Positions 41,712-49,534 of a stretch of DNA of 64,000 bases are shown piece after piece. The stretch is from positions 4,970,501 through 5,034,500 of the forward strand of contig NZ_CP035952.1 in the NCBI RefSeq assembly GCF_004214895.1, in the 5' to 3' direction. This DNA comes from Pseudomonas tructae. GTDB lineage: Bacteria > Pseudomonadota > Gammaproteobacteria > Pseudomonadales > Pseudomonadaceae. How positions within the stretch are numbered: the stretch's first letter is position 1; each line of letters opens with the position of its first letter. A program made the position numbers and the translations under genes. The notes under the pieces were generated by a model. That model had not been told where the DNA came from and ran no database searches. It was given only the letters and a program-made list of their open reading frames with translations.

Positions 41712-42050
41712 ACTCGGTCACCTTTGTGGGAGCCAGACGACGCAATACCTGGGCGGTGCTGCGCCGCGAAGTGGCCGCCGGTTCTCCCCTGGTCCGCGTC
41801 GTTACGGGTAGGGAGCTGCGAACAAAGAGTGGGCCGTAGGACGCCACCTGTGCTGCAGGGTTCGGCGGTCTGTCTTCGTAATACCGCAAAACCCATGACC
41901 GAAAAAAGCGTTTTTACGTTTTTTTGAAGTTTATTTTTCGACAAGACAATTTGCCCTTGGCGCAGGGGCAAAGCACCGCTACAGTTATAAATCAGGCCCT
42001 GTAAAATGCATGTAACTGTTTTTTGCTGAGCGGCCTTTCCTGTCGGCACT
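41712..42050. other. Gene-free stretch upstream of phoH
   Basis: 339 bases. Open frames here are shadows or lack ribosome-binding sites. A T-rich imperfect hairpin (GAAAAAAGCG / CGTTTTTTTG, 41900-41927) could terminate transcripts. The phoH promoter must lie here but no clear hexamer pair was found. Confidence 0.5.
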
Positions 42051-42191
42051 TCAGCTTTTTCCGGCAAAACGCCGGTAATCTTCCCACCCTATCCTCGTCT
42101 GCGACGTGCGCTTGAGCAACCAGGCCACTGCCTCCTGTGCCTTGGGTTGGGCGTCATGAAACTGGATCACCCCGCGTCGCCAGAGCAGCAT
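42051..42191 (-). pseudogene. C-terminal remnant of a CE4-type deacetylase gene
   Basis: 47 codons ending in a proper TGA read [19 protein letters not shown], then [20 protein letters not shown]. This aligns closely with the last 46 residues of the intact deacetylase gene at 43847-44971 ([19 protein letters not shown] then [20 protein letters not shown]). The similarity stops abruptly at 42191, where an IS5-type transposase remnant begins on the other strand. It is therefore the stump of a second, divergent copy of the deacetylase gene cut by an insertion or deletion. Confidence 0.88.
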
Positions 42192-42340
42192 TTCGGGTGA
42201 TCAAGCGCCAATTTGGCTATGTGAAGACCCGCTTCCGTGGCTTGGCCAAGAATACGGCGCAACTGACCATGTTATTTGCGCTATCGGATCTGTGAATGGC
42301 GCGCCGGCAATTATTGACCGCTGCGGGAGAGGTGCGCCGA
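42191..42340 (+). pseudogene. C-terminal remnant of an IS5-family transposase
   Basis: The plus strand from 42191 reads [20 protein letters not shown], then [14 protein letters not shown], a stop (TGA, 42293), then MARRQLLTAAGEVR. IS5-family transposases end with this sequence, with Trp (TGG) where the TGA now stands. The N-terminal majority of the transposase and its left terminal repeat are gone. The remnant abuts the deacetylase stump exactly, so the two were joined by one event. It is inactive. Confidence 0.8.
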
Positions 42341-42775
42341 CCTGGGGCAAGATGCTGTTCAGTGCTGCTCGCTGAGCAACTTGCTCGGAGTTTCCTTAAA
42401 GACAAGAGCTCTTCCTTTTCTCAAACACTCCCACGCTACTGACCTAATCAACATTGACCAGCAAGCACCCGTTCCAAAAAGCGCTCAACATACTTTTCTT
42501 TCGGCGCGACACCATTAAACGTCAATTCAACATCATTACTCGCAACATCGGGGTGCCAACAGAGTTAATTCACACCACCACAACTGCCACCTTTAACAAG
42601 AAGAGGCTTCCTTGCCTGACAACCCCTTATATAATTGTCGCGCAAAACCCTAACTCCAGCTTCATGCATTAAATTCTTGCAAGCACTAACGCCCCATGAC
42701 GCTGAACGCCCCACCGAAACTTGAAACCGGCAAAATCCCCCTCTGCATGAGGACCCTCACTTTAACTTCTATTTC
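42341..42775. other. AT-rich stretch without a supported gene
   Basis: 435 bases between the transposase remnant and the microcin candidate. Composition drops sharply relative to the housekeeping genes. One 72-codon open frame (42454-42672) has no ribosome-binding site or domain. I see nothing else. Confidence 0.5.
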
Positions 42776-43114
42776 TTATTGATAGTCAGTCCCGGCACAA
42801 TCATTATAATTAGTCCCTGCTTCGTTAACCCCTCGTTCGATCAGTCCACCTGCCATACCTCCATAAAATGACGCCTGAGAACCGAGAACGGCTCCGGCTG
42901 CAGTTTGCATAGCAGTTGCGCCCATAGGGCCGGCCATAAAACCACCTACGGCACCTGTGACAACGGCTCCCGCCAAGCCAGCCAAACTGCCTGAGCCAGA
43001 GCCTGCCGCATATCCGATATAACCAGTCGCCGCGCTGGCCGCACCAATAGCTGCGCCGGCTGGCCCAACTGAACCTGCAACAAGTTTAATATCCTCTATC
43101 GAAAGCTCACGCAC
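42776..43114 (-). CDS. Candidate class II microcin/bacteriocin precursor with double-glycine-type leader
   Basis: A 112-residue protein starting at GTG 43114 (AGGAG 6 bases upstream). The N terminus RELSIEDIKLVAGS has the layout of double-glycine leaders (colicin V: RTLTLNELDSVSGG), with Gly-Ser at the expected cleavage point instead of Gly-Gly or Gly-Ala. The remaining ~97 residues are extremely rich in Gly and Ala with repeated small-x-x-x-small motifs (GAAIGAASAATGYIGYAAGS, GAVVGGF-type runs), as in pore-forming class II microcins, and end in NYNDCAGTDYQ. It lies 18 bases after a small membrane-protein gene. No transporter or accessory protein gene is nearby. Identity is inferred from leader and composition only. 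Confidence 0.75.
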   Translation of the reverse strand: MRELSIEDIKLVAGSVGPAGAAIGAASAATGYIGYAAGSGSGSLAGLAGAVVTGAVGGFMAGPMGATAMQTAAGAVLGSQASFYGGMAGGLIERGVNEAGTNYNDCAGTDYQ

Positions 43115-43132
43115 TTGCTTCTCCTTCCATCG

Positions 43133-43345
43133 CTAAAAATCAAATAAAAAGTACCGCTGTATATAATTCCCCAACACAATAGAAAACGAGACCATCAAGC
43201 CGAACACCATGAACCCAAGTCTAAATTTCTTTCTCTGAAATTTGCAAACCAACCAAAGCAGTGCGTAGACGATAAAATACACTACCATCGTCAATGCGCC
43301 AACTGCCAAAAATTCTTTAACTGACCCGAAAGCAATCATCATCAT
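43133..43345 (-). CDS. Small two-helix membrane protein, putative microcin immunity protein
   Basis: A 70-residue protein with two hydrophobic segments (about residues 10-35, LAVGALTMVVYFIVYALLWL; and 44-63, LGFMVFGLMVSFSIVLGNYI) separated by a basic loop KFQRKKFR. It precedes the microcin candidate on the same strand by 18 bases. Small hydrophobic proteins of this kind commonly give immunity to class II microcins. No sequence family is recognised, so the role rests on context. GAGGATTC precedes the run of three ATG codons, leaving the exact start open. Confidence 0.6.
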   Translation of the reverse strand: MMMIAFGSVKEFLAVGALTMVVYFIVYALLWLVCKFQRKKFRLGFMVFGLMVSFSIVLGNYIQRYFLFDF

Positions 43346-43846
43346 GAATCCTCATGAACTTCCCTCCCCTCCAATCCCCATTTGGAGAGATTATTTGACT
43401 TCGCGCACTGAAAAATAACTTGTTCGAAGGTTCAATACGACTCGATAGAACAGCTCAGCGTGCTGCGTAAAATTGCGCACTGACCACGCAAGCAGGAAAT
43501 TAAGATATCGAAAACAACGCCTGCTCAATCAATACGACCTAGTTCTCAGCGCTTCCAGATTTAATTTTACCATTTGACGCTCGACATGAATTTTATATCG
43601 ACAACTTAGCGAAGCACTTCCCGCACATCCACGAAAAATATATTTCATATTTTTTCATGCTTATTCTTATATAAGAAATTTCCCAAGAAATTTAAAGAAA
43701 TCTCCGCCAACTCATAACCATCAATTATTTCACAGAAAGCCCTAACAGATGACGAATCATTTAACCTCATGTATTCCAAGGATTTTTATAACTACCACCA
43801 AAATAAGAACCCTGTCTTACTCAATAGTAAATCGGTGCATATCGAA
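43346..43846. other. AT-rich gene-free stretch upstream of the microcin pair
   Basis: 501 bases, markedly AT-rich with many poly-A/T tracts (43560-43740). It probably carries the promoter of the microcin operon. The 94-codon plus-strand open frame at 43749 is antisense to the deacetylase 3' end and is not supported. Confidence 0.55.
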
Positions 43847-44971
43847 TCACTGGGTATCTAACATCCTACAATTAGCCCAACCAATCCCACTCTGCGCCGT
43901 ATTGTTCAGCAACCAGGTCACCACCGCCTGCGCCTTCGGCTGGCTGTCGTGCAGCTGGATCAGCCCCTTGCGCCACAACAGCATCAGAGTCAGCACCCGC
44001 TGCGCCGACTGTTCGCTGCTGAGCGCCCCCTGATCCTGGGCATCGATATCCCACAACACCACCTGCAGGTGCTGGCTGGCAAAGAACGCCTGACTGTCGG
44101 CACGCCGCTGCCCATAAGGCGGCCTGAACAACCCTACATACTGCTGCGGCAAGTCGCCTTGCACCCGTGCCTGGCTACGCACGACCGAGTCCTGCCAGCC
44201 TTGCCATTGCCCGTGAGAGCGATACTGCCAACCCTGCAGGCCCACGCACTGGCCTTTGTAGAGCTCGCGCAGGTCCGCCAGCGAAGTCTTGTCGCGCCGA
44301 TTCTGCAAACTGTTACCAAGTACAAAGAAGGTCGCGCCGAGTCTTTGCCGACGCAGGAACTCGGTCAGGCTATCAGTACTGCCGCCCACCAATGACGGGC
44401 CGCCGTCGAAGGTCAGCATGAACAGCCGGTCATTGAGCTCGTCGCCATTGCGTTCCAGGTCGGAAAAGCGCTCGATCTCGCTGGAGGTCTGCGGGAACAG
44501 CGCGGCCTTGCGCAGCAATTCATCCAGGTAACGCTCATGGAAGGTCCGGCCTGGCTCGGCCCAGCCGGCGTAAAACGAATCGGCGGTGACCTCGAAGGTT
44601 GCCGTCTGCTTGCGAAAATCAGCCAGGTCGTCAATGGCGTAACAGAACGACGCATCCTGTTCGCAGCTCTTCTGGGCCAGGTCATAGTTGCGCCACAAGC
44701 GCTGCCACAGGCGCTGGCGCAGCGAATTGACCGACAGCAGATTGACCTGGCGCAGGTTCAGCCGCGCCGCCAGGGCGCCCTGGTCGAGCGCTTCGCTTTC
44801 ACCCAGGACCCGGGCAAAGCCAAGGATCTCGGCGCGCGAAGCGACATCGAACAGCGCCGGGCTGTCGAGCTGTTCCGGCCAGTGGCTGCGATCCAAAGTG
44901 GCGGCCGGCGCTGGCGCGGCCTGGGCAGTGAGGCTGAACAAACCAGCCAGTAAGAGAAGGGCAATACGCAC
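43847..44971 (-). CDS. Secreted polysaccharide-deacetylase (CE4/NodB) family protein, key residues altered
   Basis: A 374-residue exported protein with signal [19 protein letters not shown] ~170-residue N-terminal region of unknown function precedes a NodB fold: motif 1 reads [13 protein letters not shown], motif 3 [12 protein letters not shown], motif 4 [10 protein letters not shown] and motif 5 [10 protein letters not shown]. In active CE4 enzymes motif 1 is TFDDGP; here the second Asp, a metal ligand, is Gly, and the motif-2 H-x-x-x-H pair is reduced to a single His (SHGQWQGW). It may be inactive, or use another metal arrangement. A stump of a divergent copy lies at 42051-42191. Confidence 0.82.
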   Translation of the reverse strand: MRIALLLLAGLFSLTAQAAPAPAATLDRSHWPEQLDSPALFDVASRAEILGFARVLGESEALDQGALAARLNLRQVNLLSVNSLRQRLWQRLWRNYDLAQKSCEQDASFCYAIDDLADFRKQTATFEVTADSFYAGWAEPGRTFHERYLDELLRKAALFPQTSSEIERFSDLERNGDELNDRLFMLTFDGGPSLVGGSTDSLTEFLRRQRLGATFFVLGNSLQNRRDKTSLADLRELYKGQCVGLQGWQYRSHGQWQGWQDSVVRSQARVQGDLPQQYVGLFRPPYGQRRADSQAFFASQHLQVVLWDIDAQDQGALSSEQSAQRVLTLMLLWRKGLIQLHDSQPKAQAVVTWLLNNTAQSGIGWANCRMLDTQ

Positions 44972-45105
44972 GTTCGGGCTCTCCGTTTTCCTCGCCGCGC
45001 ACTATAGCGCCAAGTATCGGGATGGTCTGTGGCTATTGCCTTGATAGCTGGAGATCGCCGCCCCCGCCCCGTAGAATCGGCGCCACGAACCAAGGAGCCG
45101 ACCTG

Positions 45106-45885
45106 ATGCTGACGGTGATTTCCCCCGCCAAAACCCTCGACTACGACACCCCGCCGGTGACCCAGCGCTACACCCAGCCCCAGTACCTGGACGACTCCCA
45201 GGAACTGATCGTGCAACTGCGTGAGCTATCACCGGCGCAAATCAGCGAGCTGATGCACCTGTCCGACAAGCTGGCCGGGCTCAATGCCGCGCGTTTCGGC
45301 AGCTGGACCCCGGCCTTCACCCCGGACAACGCCAAGCAGGCGCTGCTGGCGTTCAAGGGTGATGTGTACACTGGGCTCGACGCACAAACCCTGGGCGAAG
45401 ACGACTTCAGCTATGCCCAGGAGCACCTGCGCATGCTCTCGGGCCTGTACGGCCTGTTGCGCCCGTTGGACCTGATGCAACCGTACCGCCTGGAGATGGG
45501 CACCAAGCTGGCCAATGCCCGTGGAAAGGACCTGTACGCGTTCTGGGGCACGCGCATCAGCGAGTGGCTGAACCAGGCGCTGGCCGACCAGGGCGACGAC
45601 CTGCTGCTGAATCTGGCCAGCAACGAGTACTTCAGCGCGGTCAAGCGCAGCGCCCTCAAAGCCCGAGTGATCAATACCGAATTTCGCGACTTCAAGAACG
45701 GCCAGTACAAGATCATCAGCTTCTACGCCAAGAAGGCCCGGGGCATGATGAGCCGCTTCGTGATCCAGGAACGCATCAACGATCCCGAGCAGCTCAAGCA
45801 GTTCGATGTGCAGGGCTACTACTACAGCGCCGAGCTGTCGAAGGCGGATAACCTGGTGTTCCTGCGCGATCATCCGGACGTGTAA
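45106..45885 (+). CDS. yaaA: Peroxide stress protein YaaA
   Basis: A 259-residue DUF328/YaaA protein: [57 protein letters not shown] and [16 protein letters not shown] are family blocks. In E. coli YaaA lowers free iron and DNA damage during peroxide stress and has a DNA-binding fold. Start at 45106 follows GGAG. The last 41 bases including the stop are repeated with two changes at 48719-48759, just beyond the IS66 element. Confidence 0.94.
   Translation: MLTVISPAKTLDYDTPPVTQRYTQPQYLDDSQELIVQLRELSPAQISELMHLSDKLAGLNAARFGSWTPAFTPDNAKQALLAFKGDVYTGLDAQTLGEDDFSYAQEHLRMLSGLYGLLRPLDLMQPYRLEMGTKLANARGKDLYAFWGTRISEWLNQALADQGDDLLLNLASNEYFSAVKRSALKARVINTEFRDFKNGQYKIISFYAKKARGMMSRFVIQERINDPEQLKQFDVQGYYYSAELSKADNLVFLRDHPDV
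45845..45885 (+). repeat. yaaA 3'-end repeat, copy 1 (native position in intact gene)
   Basis: The 41 bases from CGGATAACCTGG to the GTAA stop, encoding [13 protein letters not shown] second copy at 48719-48759 differs at two positions (G to T and T to A) and encodes [12 protein letters not shown]. The two copies enclose the NUDIX gene and the IS66 element. Confidence 0.93.
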
Positions 45886-46044
45886 GCTAATTCCATTGAA
45901 CGGAAGGCTAACCTCCTTAGCCAACTTGGAGGTTGGTGTAGCGGACACCTGAGACACAAACGCACACAACATCAGTCTTGCCGATTAACCTCGGCAAACT
46001 AGCCTTCCCATGCCGTACGGATCAAATCTCCAAGGGTAAAGTTG

Positions 46045-46449
46045 ATGGCTTTCAACGACACATTCCGGCTGAGCTCCCACGCAGTAATTTTCAATCAGTC
46101 CAATGAGGTACTGATGCTCAAAGCGACTTACGGAGATTGCTCTTGGGGTCTTCCGGGAGGTGCGCTGGAGCCTGGAGAAACCATACACGAAGCCTTAAAG
46201 AGAGAATGCCTCGAAGAAATTGGTATCGAAATCTTCTCCCCGTTACTAACCGGTGTTTACTTTCATAAACACTACAACTCACACGCCTTTATATTTCACT
46301 GCACCGTTGTAGACACGAAAAAAATTAAACTAAGTGAAGAACATTCTGAATGGCGCTATTTCTCAATCGACCATCTGAGCACTGTACAATCCATCCGAAT
46401 AAACGACTGCTTAAAATATATCAATAGCGTTGTAAGTCGAAAATTTTGA
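46045..46449 (+). CDS. NUDIX hydrolase
   Basis: A 134-residue NUDIX protein. The Nudix box GALEPGETIHEALKRECLEE followed by IGIE fits the G-x5-E-x7-R-E-U-x-E-E-x-G-U pattern fully, so the Mg-binding site is intact. Substrate (nucleoside diphosphate linked to another moiety) is not predictable. ATG at 46045 has AGGG 8 bases upstream. Codon use is AT-rich compared with the housekeeping genes, and the gene lies between yaaA and a decayed IS66, suggesting acquired DNA. Confidence 0.88.
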   Translation: MAFNDTFRLSSHAVIFNQSNEVLMLKATYGDCSWGLPGGALEPGETIHEALKRECLEEIGIEIFSPLLTGVYFHKHYNSHAFIFHCTVVDTKKIKLSEEHSEWRYFSIDHLSTVQSIRINDCLKYINSVVSRKF

Positions 46450-46762
46450 GTCAGAACATTCAGGTAACTTAAGGCATAGCATTACCGATTTAACACTTAC
46501 TACATTAAAGCATGATATCCATGCAAGAAAAAACCAATGATTAACGCCCACTAGTCAGCGCTGCAAATAATCGCGACGTATAATCCAACCTCAAATTGTA
46601 AAAACTTTCCCACACTAAGCCCGGAGGTGAGCTACGCCTATTTACTCGGCAGTTGTTTCGCGGTAAGTTTCGGGCGTTGGATATCCAAACATGGCATCAG
46701 CACTACAACTCCGCCATGGGGTCTACACTACAACAGCAAAACCAAACTAAACGAGCTTGAAA
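46450..46762. other. Gene-free stretch between NUDIX gene and IS66 left end
   Basis: 313 bases, AT-rich, no supported ORF. The eight bases before the IS66 left repeat (GCTTGAAA) do not match the eight after the right repeat (GGATAACC). Confidence 0.5.
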
Positions 46763-46785
46763 GTAAGTGCTCCATGAACCCCACA
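46763..46785 (+). repeat. IS66 left terminal inverted repeat
   Basis: GTAAGTGCTCCATGAACCCC followed by ACA; pairs with 48697-48719 with about four mismatches. Confidence 0.85.
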
Positions 46786-46847
46786 TTCAAAGCGCTTACC
46801 TGATCCCCGATGCTGTGCTCCCGATTTCTTTCTGGAGCTCGCCGACC

Positions 46848-47208
46848 ATGATGCGACCCGACGCCAAATTCGAAAAAGTGTACCTCTATCCCAAGCCTGT
46901 CGACTTTCGAAAATCCATCGATGGCCTGGCCGCACTGGTCGAACGCGATATCAAGGTCGCGGTGTTCGACCCGGTGCTTTTCGTCTTCCTCATCAAGCCG
47001 CACTAACCGCGTGAAGATCCTGTATTGGGAGCGCAACGGTTTCGGCCTGTGGCTCAAGCGCCTGGACTCCGAACGGTTCAAAACCTCACCCGATCCGACT
47101 GACGTCGCCATTGTCCTGACCGTTCAGGAACTGAACTGGCTGCTCGATGGCTTCGACCTCTGGCGCAACCGTCCGCATCAGGTTTTGACGCCTCGATACG
47201 TCGCCTGA
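46848..47208 (+). pseudogene. tnpB: IS66 TnpB, frameshifted
   Basis: The IS66 Orf2 protein starts MMRPDAKFEKVYLYPKPVDF and RKSIDGLAALVERDIKVAVF and ends DLWRNRPHQVLTPRYVA. An extra T at 47004 turns the expected KPH-NRVKILYWERNG into a stop, so the frame continues one base later. The product would be a truncated 52-residue peptide. TnpB is an accessory protein required for IS66 transposition. Confidence 0.9.
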
Positions 47209-47226
47209 TTCGGTATATTCCGCGGC

Positions 47227-48674
47227 ATGATTTCCATGCCCGAAAACCTCCCTGACGATCCTGTTCTGCTCAAGCAACTGCTTGAGCAGATGATCAACGG
47301 GCGCAAGACCGAGCAGACAGGCGATGCGGCGACACCACAATTGCCACTCTTCGACGAAGCGGAAAGCCTGGCCGAACCCTTGGATGAGGCTGGCGGCGAA
47401 GAAGTCGTTGCGCCGACCAAACGCCGTGGCAAGCGCAAACCGCTGCCGGCTGATTTGCCGCGTTTCGAAGTTGCCCACGAGCTGCCCGAGCATGAACTGA
47501 CCTGCGCTTGCGGCTGCCGCAAACATGCTATCGGTGAAGAAGTCAGCGAACAGCTTGAAATCGTCCCGATGCAGATTCGCGTCATCAAACATGTTCGCAA
47601 GGTGTACGGCTGCCGGAACTGCGAGTCAGCGCCCGTAACGGCGGACAAGCCCGCCCAAATGATCGAGAAAAGCATGGCCAGCCCGAGTGTGCTGGCCATG
47701 CTGCTGACCACCAAATACGTAGACGGCTTGCCGCTTCACCGCTTCGAAAAAGTGGCGGGGCGCCACGGTATCGATATCCCGCGCCAAACCCTGGCACGCT
47801 GGGTGATTCAATGCAGCGAGCACTTTCAGCCACTGCTGAATCTAATGCGTGAAAGCCTTTTGAACAGTCGGATCATCCACTGTGATGAAATACGTGTGCA
47901 GGTGTTGAAAGAGCCTGGTCGTGAGCCCAGCAGCCAATCTTGGATGTGGGTACAAACCGGTGGCCCACCAGATCGCCCGGTGATCCTTTTCGACTACGCC
48001 ACCAGCCGAGCGCAGGAGGTGCCGACGCACCTGCTGGATGGCTATCGCGGTTATGTCATGACCGACGACTACGCCGGTTACAACGCACTGGCCGCACAGA
48101 ACGGCGTGGAGCGGTTGGGCTGCTGGGCGCATGCGCGGCGCAAGTTCGTCGAAGCGCAGAAAGTACAGCCCAAGGGCAAAACAGGACGCGCTGACATCGC
48201 GTTGAACCTGATCAATAAGCTCTATGGCGTCGAGCACGACTTGAAGGACAGTGACGACGAAGATCGTAAGGCTGCCCGCATGGAGCGCAGCCTGCCATTG
48301 CTGACTCAGCTGAAAAACTGGGTAGAGAAAACGCATCCTCAGGTTACGACGCAGAATGCCTTGGGCAAGGCCATTGGCTACCTGGCCAGCAACTGGAGCA
48401 AATTGGAACGCTACGTCGAGCATGGCTACTTGCCGATCGAAAACAACGCAGCCGAGCGTGCGATCCGCCCGTTTGTCATCGGGAGAAAGAACTGGTTGTT
48501 CAGTGACACGCCCAAAGGTGCCACTGCCAGCGCACAACTTTACAGCTTGGTAGAAACGGCCAAGAACCCTAAGCGTGGCTGCGCCACGCACTGGAACGCC
48601 TGCCGCAGGCGTCCTCAGTGGAAGACTACGAAGCACTACTGCAGTGGAATTGCATACCTCAAATACACGGCTAA
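47227..48674 (+). pseudogene. tnpC: IS66 TnpC transposase, C-terminus broken
   Basis: The DDE transposase of IS66 has its zinc-finger-like segment ([20 protein letters not shown]), the DDE residues in [21 protein letters not shown] and [13 protein letters not shown]. At about 48560 the normal ...[20 protein letters not shown] is lost: the sequence shows a deletion between GGCCAA direct repeats (13 bases by comparison with the usual form), and the reading frame that regains WLRHALERL also has TAA where Tyr (TAC) is expected. The native stop would be TAA at 48672. Without that frame the ORF runs on through the right repeat and ends in the yaaA-derived codons at 48759. Catalytic residues survive, so partial activity cannot be excluded. 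Confidence 0.88.
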
Positions 48675-48696
48675 GTGTGCTGCCCTTCGTTGGTTA

Positions 48697-48719
48697 GGTG
48701 GGGTTTATGGATCGCTTAC
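48697..48719 (-). repeat. IS66 right terminal inverted repeat
   Basis: Reads inward GTAAGCGATCCATAAACCCC then ACC on the minus strand; pairs with the left repeat at 46763-46785. It directly abuts GGATAACC, the first bases of the duplicated yaaA end. Confidence 0.85.
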
Positions 48720-48759
48720 GGATAACCTGGTGTTCCTGCGCGATCATCCTGACGAGTAA
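48719..48759 (+). repeat. yaaA 3'-end repeat, copy 2 (orphan)
   Basis: Copy of the terminal 41 bases of yaaA with two substitutions, starting exactly at the outer base of the IS66 right repeat. It is followed by a REP pair, the kind of element that usually follows chromosomal genes in this genome, so this is probably the original downstream end of a yaaA allele. Confidence 0.9.
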
Positions 48760-48764
48760 CCGCA

Positions 48765-48830
48765 ATCGCGGGGCAAGCCCGCTCCCACAGAGTGGACTGC
48801 CCTCTTGTGGGAGCGGGCTTGCCCCGCGAT
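48765..48830. repeat. REP pair (inverted)
   Basis: Two full REP arms with an 18-base spacer lie between the orphan yaaA end and the alginate promoter region. Confidence 0.93.
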
Positions 48831-48835
48831 TAATT

Positions 48836-49534
48836 CACCATAATTATGACGCCAAAAAACCGTCAATCCAGCTTTATCGCCAAACGCCATAAGCCCGTTC
48901 GAAATTTTTTGACGAATTTCGAAAAAAATATTCAAGTACTGGCATAAAAACATCCCTCCCCGAGTTCGTCCTTTATAAATAGGGACGAAACTGCCAAGTG
49001 CTATCAAAGTGAAAGTATGGCCAGCAGATAAAATATTAAAAAATCTTTCACCAGCGCTGAACCTGCCCCGGAACTTATCCCCTCAGCCATCGCTCATACC
49101 ACCCGTAACGATTCTTGAACGTTATGTGAGAGATGACCTACACCGCGAATTGGAGCGTACAGCGTTTGTGCACCCCGATAACTTTGACTTGAGCGTCGGT
49201 CGCCCGACCTTCGGTTAAACCCAGGAGAAACGCGCCCTACAAATCGTCCTTGTGGTTGATTTCAAAGGATTTTATTCACTTGAAAGAACAAGCACTGCAG
49301 TGCCGGACAACCGACCTGCAATAAAGACGGCTGCATAACAGGGCACGCCCATAATTATTGGCCTTTGGCTGCCAACTTTAATTGCAGATACTTTTGCACT
49401 TGATATTTATATGCCTGCACACGGTGAAGTGAGCTCTTTTTGCCAGGCCACCGTGTGCCCGATAACTGCTGGTTAATCAACCCGGTCTGGCTCTTGTTAT
49501 TGAGCCGGCAAGATAAACACATGAGGTGAATGCG
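48836..49534 (+). promoter_or_regulatory. algD upstream control region and long mRNA leader
   Basis: About 700 bases with no supported gene. The AlgU-type promoter lies at 49071-49098, leaving a leader of about 430 bases, comparable to the long algD leader of P. aeruginosa. Two sequences resembling AlgR sites (consensus ACCGTTCGTC) lie upstream: CCCGTTCGAA near 48897 and CGAGTTCGTC near 48961. GGA motifs that could bind RsmA occur in the leader at 49224 and 49267. All regulator assignments are inferred from P. aeruginosa. Confidence 0.55.
49071..49098 (+). promoter_or_regulatory. AlgU (sigma-22) promoter of the alginate operon
   Basis: GAACTT (49071-49076, preceded by CCCG as in the P. aeruginosa algD promoter) is followed after 17 bases by TCATA (49094-49098). 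This fits the AlgU consensus GAACTT-N16/17-TCTGA. Predicted start near 49104. Confidence 0.78.

Larger units (their letters stand above)
46763..48719 (+). mobile_element. Decayed IS66-family insertion sequence without tnpA
   Basis: The left terminal repeat begins GTAAGTGCTCCATGAACCCC (46763) and the right terminal repeat, read inward, GTAAGCGATCCATAAACCCC (48719 down); they agree at all but about four of 23 positions. Between them lie tnpB (frameshifted) and tnpC (frameshifted). Only about 60 bases separate the left repeat from tnpB, so tnpA is missing. No 8-bp target duplication is present, because the left flank is unrelated to the right one. The element should not move by itself. Confidence 0.9.

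Noticed and set aside
41642..42067. 141-codon minus-strand open frame upstream of phoH
   Set aside because: It overlaps the start of phoH and covers the T-rich hairpin and promoter region; no domain is seen.
42454..42672. 72-codon plus-strand open frame in the AT-rich island
   Set aside because: No ribosome-binding site, no recognised domain, and start-to-stop length is expected by chance in this low-stop context.
45932..46735. GTGTAG-like sequences facing each other around the NUDIX gene, possibly ends of another insertion sequence
   Set aside because: Similarity is short and imperfect, and no transposase lies between them.
45845..48759. Genomic island integrated by a site-specific recombinase at the yaaA 3' end
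   Set aside because: The repeat begins exactly at the IS66 terminus and no integrase gene is present, so an IS-linked rearrangement explains it better.
49009..49218. 69-codon open frame upstream of algD
   Set aside because: It runs straight through the AlgU promoter, begins with GTG without a ribosome-binding site, and cannot be translated in full from the predicted start.
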